A DNA stretch of 64,000 bases from Clostridiaceae bacterium (GTDB taxonomy: Bacteria > Bacillota > Clostridia > Lachnospirales > Lachnospiraceae), in NCBI GenBank assembly GCA_009911065.1, contig QXWR01000008.1, forward strand, positions 1 to 64,000. Direction: 5' to 3'. Position numbers and translations under genes: made by a program. The notes under the pieces were generated by a model, which worked only from the letters and a program-made list of their open reading frames with translations, was not told the origin of the DNA and searched no databases. The first letter of the stretch is position 1. Every line of letters starts with the position of its first letter. This document shows, one piece after another, positions 35,443-43,578 of this stretch.

Positions 35443-36405
35443 CTATTCCTCCTCTTCTTCCAGGGGTCTTGTATCCGCCATGGTTCCGTTTTCCCCGATA
35501 TAATCCAGATTTCGCTCAAACATAACATTCAACTCTATAGAATCACGAAATCTCACATTCTGCGCTCCGTTAATACTAATCTGGACCCGGTTTACCGAAG
35601 AAAGCTCAGATAGGGAATTTACGATCGAGTAAATGGGAATATAATCTTTTACCTCCAAAGGATTATTAAGAAACCCTCCGTCAAGGTTTAAGTAACACAC
35701 ATTCTCATTGACTGATACATTTAAAAGCCGGGTGCTGGAATCCAGGGTCGGCTCCAATCCTGGCTGCTCCGGTCCTTCAATCAATTCCTCCAAAATCACT
35801 TTTTCCACCGAAGTATTAATATTATGAACCACATTCCGTTTTTCTGCAAATAGCTTTTCGCCAGCCCCATCTGTAAAGTACAAAGTCAGCTCCGCCCATT
35901 CATAGGCATTCACATCACTGATGCTGTCCACAAAATCCGATGCAGACAAGATTCCCACTGGCATTCCGTTCATGTCCATCAAAGGCTGATCACCGGAATA
36001 GATGGAAATGTAATCAATTCCGGGAATCTGAGTCAGGGTCCGCACCAGAGCAGTCCGGCACAAAATCTCCCGGTAAGATTGCATACTGGTATAGTTGCTG
36101 TCAAAATAAAGATAAAGCACCATATCTTCCTGCTTATATCCCTCATAGGCAACCTTCTCTGACAGGGCCACCTGGGAATCCAAATCTGCCGGTACTTTCA
36201 TAAACCGATTCATCAGTTCCTGAATCAGAAGATCTGTGTCTTCTTCCCGAATCCGGTATTCCCATGGAGCCAGACGGTTCATAGCAGCGTTTAAATAATA
36301 TACCTGGTACAGGGCCTCGCCCTCTTCCAAAGGCGTTTCCTTTCCCCTGCACCCGGCCAGCAGTAAAACTGCCAGGAGCATCAGCCATATTTTCAACCGT
36401 TTCAT
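35443..36405 (-). CDS. GerMN-domain lipoprotein
   Basis: 320 residues. The signal peptide ends in a lipobox (L-A-G-C, Cys19). Two GerMN-like domains follow (about 50-170 and 175-300; the second contains LILEELIEGP-like VILEELIEGPEQPGLEPTL and VCYLNLDGGF). GerM-type proteins act in sporulation and germination on the cell surface. An acidic EEEEE tail ends the protein, whose GAGGAGGAA codons double as ribosome-binding site for comEC. It is downstream of a sensor kinase, 50 bases away. Confidence 0.85.
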   Translation of the reverse strand: MKRLKIWLMLLAVLLLAGCRGKETPLEEGEALYQVYYLNAAMNRLAPWEYRIREEDTDLLIQELMNRFMKVPADLDSQVALSEKVAYEGYKQEDMVLYLYFDSNYTSMQSYREILCRTALVRTLTQIPGIDYISIYSGDQPLMDMNGMPVGILSASDFVDSISDVNAYEWAELTLYFTDGAGEKLFAEKRNVVHNINTSVEKVILEELIEGPEQPGLEPTLDSSTRLLNVSVNENVCYLNLDGGFLNNPLEVKDYIPIYSIVNSLSELSSVNRVQISINGAQNVRFRDSIELNVMFERNLDYIGENGTMADTRPLEEEEE

Positions 36406-36455
36406 CTGTGTATCCTCCGTCCGCCGGTTTTTCCTTATGCCTTCTTACGTTATGC

Positions 36456-37910
36456 TCATGCAATATAATTTAAGGGAATGCGCAAAATAAAAGTGCTTCC
36501 CTCCCCGTCTTTGCTGGTGAGCCGAATGGCCCCCTTGTGCATAAGCACCACCCGGCGGGTGATGGCAAGCCCCAGCCCGCTGCCTCCTGTGGACCGGGAG
36601 CGGGCCTTATCCACCCGGTAAAACCGTTCAAAAATCCGATCCTGTTCTTCCTCCGGAATGCCAATGCCAGAATCTGCCACCTTCACATAAAAAAACTTAT
36701 GATCTGCATCTACAGTCACCCGCACCCATCCTCCCGGAGTATTATATTTAATGGCGTTTTCCACCAGATTGCTGACTGCAAGGGAAAGCTTCATCTCATC
36801 CACATCTGCAGTCACATCCCGGATACTCTCCAGAATCAACTCCACATTTTTCTTGTTGGCAATCGGTCTTAGCCTCTTTAACATTTGCTTTACCAGTATC
36901 ACAATGTCCACCTGTGCAAGATTCAGTTCTGCCTCTGATTTGTCCATCTTTACCATTGCCAGGAGATCATCAATAATTTTGCTTTCCCGGTCAATCTCAT
37001 CGGAAATATCTTCCATAAACTCCCGGTAAAGCTCCACCGGCGCATCTTCCATGCTCATCAGGGAATCTGCCAGCACCCGGATAGAAGTAATGGGCGTTTT
37101 CAACTCATGGGATACATTGGACACAAATTCCTGTCTGGACTGATCGACTTCTTTTAACTTAGACAACGTGCTGTCCACGGCTTTTGACAGATCTCTTGTC
37201 TCCCGGTATCCATTCATGACAATCTCCGTATCCAGCGCTCCTGCTGCCACCTGATTCAACTTTTTCTGAAATTCCCGAAAAGGATTCAAAAGTATGGTAG
37301 CTGCCGCTAAAGCGGCAAGCATTAAAACCAAAGCCACCAAAAGCTGGAAAAAAATCGCCTTATCATTTACTGCATCCATCAGAGACATAATTTCCTCTGT
37401 GGAAGCTGTGATCACTAAAACGCCTTCAATTCCCTTTACGGGCGTATTATCGTAAATTGGAATTGCCTGAGCAAAATAATGTTTCTCTTTGTTATATTTG
37501 CTGCTGCTTTCCCCCTGAAAACATCGAATCACTTCCTCTGCCACCAAAAACCGTTTTTCTGCAATGTGAAAGGTATCCTGGATAATCCGAAAATCACGGT
37601 TTACCACCACAATCCGGCCATTATAGACATCTGCCAAAGCCTGTATCTCACTGTCCATCGTCCCATCCACCAGATCGCCCCGCAAATACCCGGTCCGGGT
37701 CATTTTACTGCTTAATATCTGACATTGATTCTGAACTTCGATCATACGGGAATCGGTCTGACTCTGCCTTAAAGAGCCAAGAAGGACCTGAGTACACAGA
37801 AACATGGGAATAATGCCAAAGACCACCAAAAGCACTGCTACAGGAACCTTTAAACTGACAGCAAATCCAGAACCTTTTGGAATCTGCCATTTTCTTATTT
37901 CATTTTTCAT
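36456..37910 (-). CDS. HAMP-domain sensor histidine kinase without a neighbouring response regulator
   Basis: 484 residues from the ATG at 37910. Transmembrane helices at about 17-42 and 185-208 flank an extracellular sensor of about 140 residues; HAMP, then HisKA with VSNVSHELKTPITS (His268), and an HATPase_c domain with NLVENAIKYN, DSGIGIP and GGSGLGLAI. This is the classic class I kinase (ResE/PhoR/WalK-like). No response regulator gene is adjacent, which is unusual. The ATG at 37910 has AGGGA upstream; the one at 37940 lies within degV. Position next to gerM and degV does not reveal the signal. Confidence 0.88.
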   Translation of the reverse strand: MKNEIRKWQIPKGSGFAVSLKVPVAVLLVVFGIIPMFLCTQVLLGSLRQSQTDSRMIEVQNQCQILSSKMTRTGYLRGDLVDGTMDSEIQALADVYNGRIVVVNRDFRIIQDTFHIAEKRFLVAEEVIRCFQGESSSKYNKEKHYFAQAIPIYDNTPVKGIEGVLVITASTEEIMSLMDAVNDKAIFFQLLVALVLMLAALAAATILLNPFREFQKKLNQVAAGALDTEIVMNGYRETRDLSKAVDSTLSKLKEVDQSRQEFVSNVSHELKTPITSIRVLADSLMSMEDAPVELYREFMEDISDEIDRESKIIDDLLAMVKMDKSEAELNLAQVDIVILVKQMLKRLRPIANKKNVELILESIRDVTADVDEMKLSLAVSNLVENAIKYNTPGGWVRVTVDADHKFFYVKVADSGIGIPEEEQDRIFERFYRVDKARSRSTGGSGLGLAITRRVVLMHKGAIRLTSKDGEGSTFILRIPLNYIA

Positions 37911-37929
37911 TCCATTCCCTGCCGCTTCC

Positions 37930-38799
37930 CTATTTCTCATCCAAACATTTTGTCACTGCCACTGCCAAGGCTCCTGGCCCAATATGACAGGCAACACTTA
38001 AAGAAAGCGGGTTAGAGATAATCTCTCTGGTTTTTGGATAAAGGCTTTTAAGCTCTGACACAAACTCTTTTGCCGCCTCCTCATTCCAGGTATGAGCCAC
38101 GGCAATCCAGGTATGTTCTGCCTCTGGATCTTCAAACCGGGTTTTCAAATCCGCAGCTATAGCAGTCATCATGGTTGCCTTTGCCTGCTTCATGGTCCGT
38201 GCTTTTGAAAAAGCATCCAGTTTGCCTCCCTGAATCTGAAGCACAGGCTTGATTTTTAACAAAGTTCCAAGAGCGGCCGCAGCAGGAGTGATGCGTCCTC
38301 CCTTTTTTAAATATTTCAAAGTATCCACCATAATATAAATACTGGATTCTTTGCTGCTTCTTTCTAATTCCTCCCGTATTTCTTTCGCCCCCATGCCAGA
38401 GTCTGCCATGGCTTTTGCATCCAGAACCGACTGCCTTTGAGTAATGGAAATCCTCTGGTTATCCGCCACCTGCACCTTCCCGTCATAATCCTCTGCCAGC
38501 ATAAGGGCAGTCTGACAGGAACTGCTTAAACTGCTTGACATAGGAATATGGATAATGCTGTCATAGTCTTTTAAAATCTTATCCCACAAGGTCAAAACGG
38601 TCTCTGGAGAAGGCTGAGAAGTGGAAATATCTGCATCTTCCTTTAAGCGTTCATAAAACTCGCCCTGTGTCAGGCTTATATCTTCTTCGTAAGTATTCCC
38701 ATCGATCATAAAAGGCATCGGTATCACAAAAACTCCCAGTTCCTCTGCCTCCTTTTGGGTAATCCCACTGTTGCTGTCTGTCACAACTGCTGTTTTCAT
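37930..38799 (-). CDS. DegV family fatty-acid-binding protein
   Basis: 289 residues, complete two-domain DegV fold: VVTDSNSGITQKEAEELGVFVIPMPF at the N-terminus, TSQPSPE, MSSSLSSSCQTA for carboxylate binding, and VDTLKYLKKGGRI. DegV/FakB proteins hold fatty acids for FakA kinase to phosphorylate before phospholipid synthesis; fakA is not in the window. The ATG overlaps the stop of the ABC gene by four bases (ATGA). Confidence 0.9.
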   Translation of the reverse strand: MKTAVVTDSNSGITQKEAEELGVFVIPMPFMIDGNTYEEDISLTQGEFYERLKEDADISTSQPSPETVLTLWDKILKDYDSIIHIPMSSSLSSSCQTALMLAEDYDGKVQVADNQRISITQRQSVLDAKAMADSGMGAKEIREELERSSKESSIYIMVDTLKYLKKGGRITPAAAALGTLLKIKPVLQIQGGKLDAFSKARTMKQAKATMMTAIAADLKTRFEDPEAEHTWIAVAHTWNEEAAKEFVSELKSLYPKTREIISNPLSLSVACHIGPGALAVAVTKCLDEK

Positions 38800-40559
38800 A
38801 ATCCTGTTTCCTCCATTTCCCTGTCCTGTACAGACTGATAAAGCTGATAATAAATTCCCTTTTTCTCCAAAAGCTCCTTATGGCTTCCCTCCTCGGCAAT
38901 CTTCCCTTCTGACAGCACTAAAATTCGGTCTGCATTCTGGATGGTGGAAAGCCGGTGAGCAATCGTAAGCGTTGTCCTTCCTTCTGACAGCCGGTCCAAA
39001 GACTTCGACACCAAATGTTCACTTTCATTGTCCAGGGCAGATGTGGCTTCGTCTAAAATCAAAATCGCCGGATTTTTAAGAAATACCCGCGCAATGCTGA
39101 TTCGCTGCTTCTGTCCGCCAGACAGTTTCACGCCTCTCTCTCCCACATAAGTATCGTATCCGTTTTTGAGAGCCGAAATAAATTCATCTGCCCCTGCAAG
39201 CTTTGCTGCCTGAATCACTTCCTCTCTGGAAGCTTCCGGCTTTCCGTAAGAAATGTTGTCATAAACCGTACCGGAAAACAAGTATACATCCTGCTGCACA
39301 ATGCCAATGTTCGTTCGAAGGCTTTGGAGGGTAATCTCTTTAATTTCCTTTTTGTCAATAAAAATCCCCCCGCGGGTCGTGTCATAAAATCTGGGAATCA
39401 GATTGCATAGGGTAGTTTTTCCTCCGCCGGAAGGCCCTACCAGAGCAATTTTTTCTCCTGGATGGATGGTCAGATTAATATGTTCCAAAACCGAATTATG
39501 GTCATCTGGATATTCAAAACTGACCTGCTGAAAACAAATCTCTCCCTTTACCTCATCCAAAGGCTTTGCCCCCGGCTCGTCAAGAATCTCCACCTGGGAA
39601 TCCATAATCTCAACAAACCGCTCGATTCCGGTCATGCCCCGCTGAAACTGTTCTGCAAACTCAATAATTCTGCGGATTGTGACAAGAAGGGTGGTCACAT
39701 ACAATGTATATGCCACCAGATCTCCTGGTTCAATCCGTCCCTTCACCATAAAAATTCCCCCGGCCACAATCACAACCACATACATCAGTCCGTCAAACAT
39801 TCGTATGGTGTCCTGAAATGCCGCCATATAAAGATAGCTTTCCCTTTTAATCTTCAGAAATGCCTGATTATCCTGGCGAAATTTCTCAATCTCAATATTC
39901 TGATTGGCAAAAGCTCTCACCACACGGTTTCCCAGCAGATTGTCTTCAATTCTGGCGTTCAACTCTCCAATCTGCTGCCGCTGCTTGCGGAACGCTTTCT
40001 TGACTTTTAAATTAAAATACGTGCAGGACAGCACCATAACCGGAATGAATCCGAAAATAATCACCGTCAGGGCCAGATTGATTCTGGAAAGTACCACAAA
40101 GGAAATAAGCGCCTTTAAAAAAGCAATAAAAAATTCTTCCGGACAATGATGGGCAAACTCTGTCACATCAAATAAGTCACTGGTAATCCGGGACATAATC
40201 TGTCCCACCTTCGTATTGTTAAAATAACTGTCTGAAAGCTTCTGTAAATGTTCAAAAGCATCCTGCCTCATGTCCGTCTCAATACAAGTTCCCATCACAT
40301 GTCCTGTGTATGCCATATAAAACGCCGCAAGTCCATCCACTATACGCAAGGCAAAATAAATCCCGCCGATTTTCAAAATCACTCCCACCGTAAGGGAGGT
40401 AAGCTGTGCAGTCCCTTGATTGGTAATATACCGAAGAACCATGGGAAACACAAGCTCGCACACGGTTGTAAGGGACGCGCAAAAAAGATCAAATGCCATA
40501 ATCTTCCAATATCTTTTGTAATATGGCAAAAAACGCTTTAAAAGCACTGACGTTTTCAT
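38796..40559 (-). CDS. ABC transporter, fused permease and ATPase (MsbA/LmrA type)
   Basis: 587 residues: six-helix type I exporter domain (about 1-320), then the ATPase with Walker A GPSGGGKT (375-382), Q-loop VQQDVYLFSGT, signature LSGGQ (479-483) and Walker B ILILDE (499-504), H-loop IAHRLST. Half-transporter that must dimerise; no partner half gene lies beside it, so a homodimer is likely. Substrate unknown (lipid, peptide or drug). First gene of the run leading to degV. Confidence 0.9.
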   Translation of the reverse strand: MKTSVLLKRFLPYYKRYWKIMAFDLFCASLTTVCELVFPMVLRYITNQGTAQLTSLTVGVILKIGGIYFALRIVDGLAAFYMAYTGHVMGTCIETDMRQDAFEHLQKLSDSYFNNTKVGQIMSRITSDLFDVTEFAHHCPEEFFIAFLKALISFVVLSRINLALTVIIFGFIPVMVLSCTYFNLKVKKAFRKQRQQIGELNARIEDNLLGNRVVRAFANQNIEIEKFRQDNQAFLKIKRESYLYMAAFQDTIRMFDGLMYVVVIVAGGIFMVKGRIEPGDLVAYTLYVTTLLVTIRRIIEFAEQFQRGMTGIERFVEIMDSQVEILDEPGAKPLDEVKGEICFQQVSFEYPDDHNSVLEHINLTIHPGEKIALVGPSGGGKTTLCNLIPRFYDTTRGGIFIDKKEIKEITLQSLRTNIGIVQQDVYLFSGTVYDNISYGKPEASREEVIQAAKLAGADEFISALKNGYDTYVGERGVKLSGGQKQRISIARVFLKNPAILILDEATSALDNESEHLVSKSLDRLSEGRTTLTIAHRLSTIQNADRILVLSEGKIAEEGSHKELLEKKGIYYQLYQSVQDREMEETGL

Positions 40560-40604
40560 AGATTTTTATTCCTTTCCTTCTTCCAAAAAGCTCTTGACCC
40601 CTTT

Positions 40605-41849
40605 TCATGCCATGCAAACCTTCCCAACCAAATCCAGCGCCCAATCTTGTTCCTCCTTGCTGTCATAATGGATGCTGATGATAGTCAACTGGCTTTTGCA
40701 AATCACTTGAGCCGCCATGGAAAATACCATCTTTTCCTTTAACTCTCTTGGATGGTAAACTGCCACCTTGTACTTTACTCCATCTTTTGTAAACTCCAAT
40801 ACCTGTTCTATATTTTTCTTTTCAAAAGACGCTTCATAAAAATCTGCCTGTCCGGACATATGGACTGCACAAATATAATAATCATGATTATTCTGATTTC
40901 TTCCATCGTAGTACCGTTGGCCATTCCCCTGCTGCCGGTTATCATAAAGATAAGTTCCTGGCACTGCAAACCTCATACAGCCAATGGTCCGAAACAGCAG
41001 ACCCTTCCGACAGCCGATCTCAGCTCCCTTCATAAGCTCCGGCGCCTGGTTATGATTCATCGGTTCTTTTCCTGCAAGATTACACAACTTTACATATTCC
41101 TCTTTTGGAAACGGAATGTCTGGCTTCATCTCCAGTGCCTTCTCCAAAAGCCTCAAAATCTCCTCATTGATTGTTCTGTCTTCCTGGCTCCGGTCCGACG
41201 GCATAAAATAACACTCCTGATTCATCCTTGCCAAGCCGCTGTTCCGATAATAGTAAGCATCCTTTTCTTCTTCATTCCAAATAAAAAAATCTTTGGCAAA
41301 AGCCATGCTCATACCCGACCTTACAATTTGCTCAATCTCCCATACAGGAAACGGACGGATGTGAGTCACTACCATTCCCTCTTTTTCTTCTGGAAGATAA
41401 TAATCCGACGGCCAGCAAATCATTTGACGGCCAGATCTGCCTGCAGTCTCCACCGTCTGATTCATCAAATCCGAATACCACTGATAAAAATAGTCCCTTC
41501 GCATTCTGACAAAATCCCGGTCTTCATAGTATCCCGTTCTGTCTTCCACCCAAAGTCCCATATTCCCCCGAACCGCATATAGTTCCAGAAAATAGATCAC
41601 TGCCGCGTGAAAACCAGGACCAGCCACATTGGTCTGACTGCTCCCCTGAATCTGGTGATTCTTCCACTGCATCCACAAATACCCTTCCGGACAGAACTGA
41701 TAGATCACAAAATCCCCTGCTGTTTCACAATAAAAACCTTGTTCTCTTGCCAGTCCCTTGGAAAATTCCTGGATTTTCTCCATATTCCAGCCTTGTCCAG
41801 ACAGCCAGGTTCCCTTAGGTTTTAAAGAAAATGAAATGATTATGCTCAT
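40605..41849 (-). CDS. Unrecognised cytoplasmic protein, 414 residues
   Basis: I do not recognise the family. It has no signal peptide or transmembrane helix, is rich in aromatic residues (many Tyr and Trp), and has no obvious nucleotide or metal motif. The second half includes GCRKGLLFRTIGCMRFAVPGTYLYDN and ends with a compact beta-rich region (ISIHYDSKEEQDWALDLVGKV). AAAGGAA seven bases before the ATG and the absence of overlap with other genes make it a genuine gene. It starts a minus-strand unit next to the ABC exporter (45-base gap) and is divergent from the zinc-ribbon gene. Confidence 0.7.
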   Translation of the reverse strand: MSIIISFSLKPKGTWLSGQGWNMEKIQEFSKGLAREQGFYCETAGDFVIYQFCPEGYLWMQWKNHQIQGSSQTNVAGPGFHAAVIYFLELYAVRGNMGLWVEDRTGYYEDRDFVRMRRDYFYQWYSDLMNQTVETAGRSGRQMICWPSDYYLPEEKEGMVVTHIRPFPVWEIEQIVRSGMSMAFAKDFFIWNEEEKDAYYYRNSGLARMNQECYFMPSDRSQEDRTINEEILRLLEKALEMKPDIPFPKEEYVKLCNLAGKEPMNHNQAPELMKGAEIGCRKGLLFRTIGCMRFAVPGTYLYDNRQQGNGQRYYDGRNQNNHDYYICAVHMSGQADFYEASFEKKNIEQVLEFTKDGVKYKVAVYHPRELKEKMVFSMAAQVICKSQLTIISIHYDSKEEQDWALDLVGKVCMA

Positions 41850-41929
41850 ACAGATTCCTTTCCAAAATACACCTTCCCCTATTCTATCTTATTTCATCCG
41901 GAAATGGAAGTAATATTTTTCAAAAATGC

Positions 41930-41959
41930 TGGACGGATGAAATGACATGAACTATAATG
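41930..41959 (+). promoter_or_regulatory. Putative promoter of the zinc-ribbon gene
   Basis: A perfect TATAAT (41954-41959) with TGGACG 18 bases upstream; the -35 match is weak. AGGGAGG and the ATG follow within 30 bases. Confidence 0.4.
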
Positions 41960-41988
41960 GATAAATCACGAAAAGGGAGGAATCCATA

Positions 41989-42759
41989 ATGCCTTATTGT
42001 CCCAAATGCGACATGGAATTTATCGACGGAATTACCGTTTGCAGTGACTGCGGCAGCCCTTTAATGGAATCTAAGGAAGCTGCCAATGCTATGAAAAGAA
42101 AAGCCTTTGAAGAAGAACTGAAACAAAAAATGGGGGCCTTCCAGGCCCAGTATCTGGCCGAATCCCAAGAGATGACCGATTTGGAAGAGAACCCTGCTTT
42201 GGAAAACGATTCCAAAACAGACTCTTTGAAAAACACCCCTCGTTCCCGGCCATCTTCTGGCCCCTATGTGCGAAAATCGGAAAAATACGATGATTTAAAA
42301 TCCTCTGCCTCTGCTTTTTTCATTGTAGGCAGCACTTTAACCATTTTCGCTGTACTCTGCTGGCTGAATATTTTAAAGCTTCCTTTGGGCCTTATGAGCC
42401 GTATCGCAATTACAGTCCTTGGAATTGCATCCCTCATCATTTCCTTCTGGTCTTCCAAAGATGCAAAAACCATTCGGACACAGATCAAAGAAGAGGAGGA
42501 GCAGACGAAAAGGCTTGTCACCTGGTTTACAGACCATTATGCCGGCAGCCGGCTGGACGAACAGCTGCTTTCTGAGTATGGAGAGCTTTTACCAGAAGAA
42601 CTGAGCCTGAAACGATGGGAGCTGATTCAAGATCTTCTTATTACGAATCAGGATGTGGAAGACCCATCTTATGCAGAACTGCTTTCCGATGAAATATACC
42701 AGAAATTATATCCGGACGAAAAGGAAAATTACAATGGTGAAAAGGAGTATATACGATGA
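41989..42759 (+). CDS. Zinc-ribbon membrane protein of unknown function
   Basis: 256 residues. An N-terminal zinc ribbon is formed by CPKC (4-7) and CSDC (18-21), then a charged linker (about 30-105), two transmembrane helices (about 108-126 and 132-150) forming a hairpin, and an acidic, helical cytoplasmic tail. Such architecture is common for clostridial membrane scaffolds; no enzymatic motif is visible. It overlaps the next gene by four bases (ATGA), so the two are likely to work together. Confidence 0.75.
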   Translation: MPYCPKCDMEFIDGITVCSDCGSPLMESKEAANAMKRKAFEEELKQKMGAFQAQYLAESQEMTDLEENPALENDSKTDSLKNTPRSRPSSGPYVRKSEKYDDLKSSASAFFIVGSTLTIFAVLCWLNILKLPLGLMSRIAITVLGIASLIISFWSSKDAKTIRTQIKEEEEQTKRLVTWFTDHYAGSRLDEQLLSEYGELLPEELSLKRWELIQDLLITNQDVEDPSYAELLSDEIYQKLYPDEKENYNGEKEYIR

Positions 42760-43490
42760 CAGAAATTCCCGGAAAAGAACTGACCTTAATTCTGGTCATG
42801 ATTTTTGCCATGCTAATTCTGATTCCCTATCTTCAGTCTCACACAGACAAAGATATTACAAAAATGCTGTTTGGCATTAGAAGTAAGAAAAAAGACGCCA
42901 ACCCGGAAGTGAAAAAAGCCAGATGGAAGCCCAAAGTTCACAATGGCACGAAAAATGAGCTGACCTCATTTGTAGCACAGCTTCTGCGTTTTTCTTCGAA
43001 AAACGGAATGCGCCTTGTAGCTCCCGGCTCTGTCTCCCACAATGGAGAGACAGCCCGCCTCACTGCCTTGATCGTAGGTCCTGGCGGAATCGTCGGCGCT
43101 TACTGTCTTGGATTTGGAGGCTCTATCACTCCTGGAGATTTAAAAGCGCCTGCCGGAAAAACCGCCCCCTGGCGTCAGAAAATCAACGGAGAAACCAAAA
43201 CTTTTGACAATCCCCTGAAAGTATGCGAAGAACAGCAAAAGCTGGTCCTTGCTGCTATGGAAAAGGCCGGAATCTCTGCGGAACTGACAGTGGTTCCTGT
43301 TTTCACCAATCCTCAAGCCACCCTCTGTTCCACTCCTGCTTTTGTCTACACCCCCAAAAGCTTTGTCCAGTATTTAAAAGAGCATCCTTCGCTGAAAACT
43401 GGTAATCTGGATATTCATCCCACTGCTCTGACTCTTGCAGATCTGGCTGGAATCCGAAATGAGAAAAAAAGCCAGAAAGAAAAGAAATAA
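42756..43490 (+). CDS. Membrane-anchored protein with a possible NERD (nuclease-related) domain
   Basis: 244 residues: one N-terminal transmembrane helix (about 9-26) and a soluble domain (about 60-230). The segment TALIVGPGGIVGAYCLGFGGSI, followed by trp, a short loop and FDNPLKVCEEQQKLVLAAMEKAG, resembles the NERD domain layout (central beta strand, W and N-P-L-x-Q helix). The catalytic acidic and lysine residues of active PD-(D/E)XK enzymes are not clearly present, so it may be inactive. Basic C-terminal tail. Coupled to the upstream zinc-ribbon gene. Confidence 0.6.
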   Translation: MTEIPGKELTLILVMIFAMLILIPYLQSHTDKDITKMLFGIRSKKKDANPEVKKARWKPKVHNGTKNELTSFVAQLLRFSSKNGMRLVAPGSVSHNGETARLTALIVGPGGIVGAYCLGFGGSITPGDLKAPAGKTAPWRQKINGETKTFDNPLKVCEEQQKLVLAAMEKAGISAELTVVPVFTNPQATLCSTPAFVYTPKSFVQYLKEHPSLKTGNLDIHPTALTLADLAGIRNEKKSQKEKK

Positions 43491-43499
43491 TCCAAAATC

Positions 43500-43572
43500 A
43501 TTTTATCCCCAGGCAATGAACCAAACGCCCGTACAAGCACGGCACTTGGCTCATTGCCTGGGGAAATAAAAT
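43500..43572. repeat. Long inverted repeat between the NERD-like gene and gpmI
   Basis: CCCCAGGCAATGA (43507-43519) pairs with TCATTGCCTGGGG (43551-43563); inner CCAA/TTGG and outer ATTTTAT/ATAAAAT extend the stem to about 24 pairs around a loop containing CGCCCGTACAAGCACGG. It lies between convergent genes and can stop transcription, but its size and long loop look more like a dispersed palindromic element. Confidence 0.65.
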
Positions 43573-43578
43573 CAAAAA

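Noticed and set aside
40752-41582. 276-codon plus-strand frame
   Set aside because: It is opposite the 414-residue gene. The minus frame has a good ribosome-binding site and longer coding extent; the plus frame is rich in Ile, His and Lys as expected for a mirror frame.
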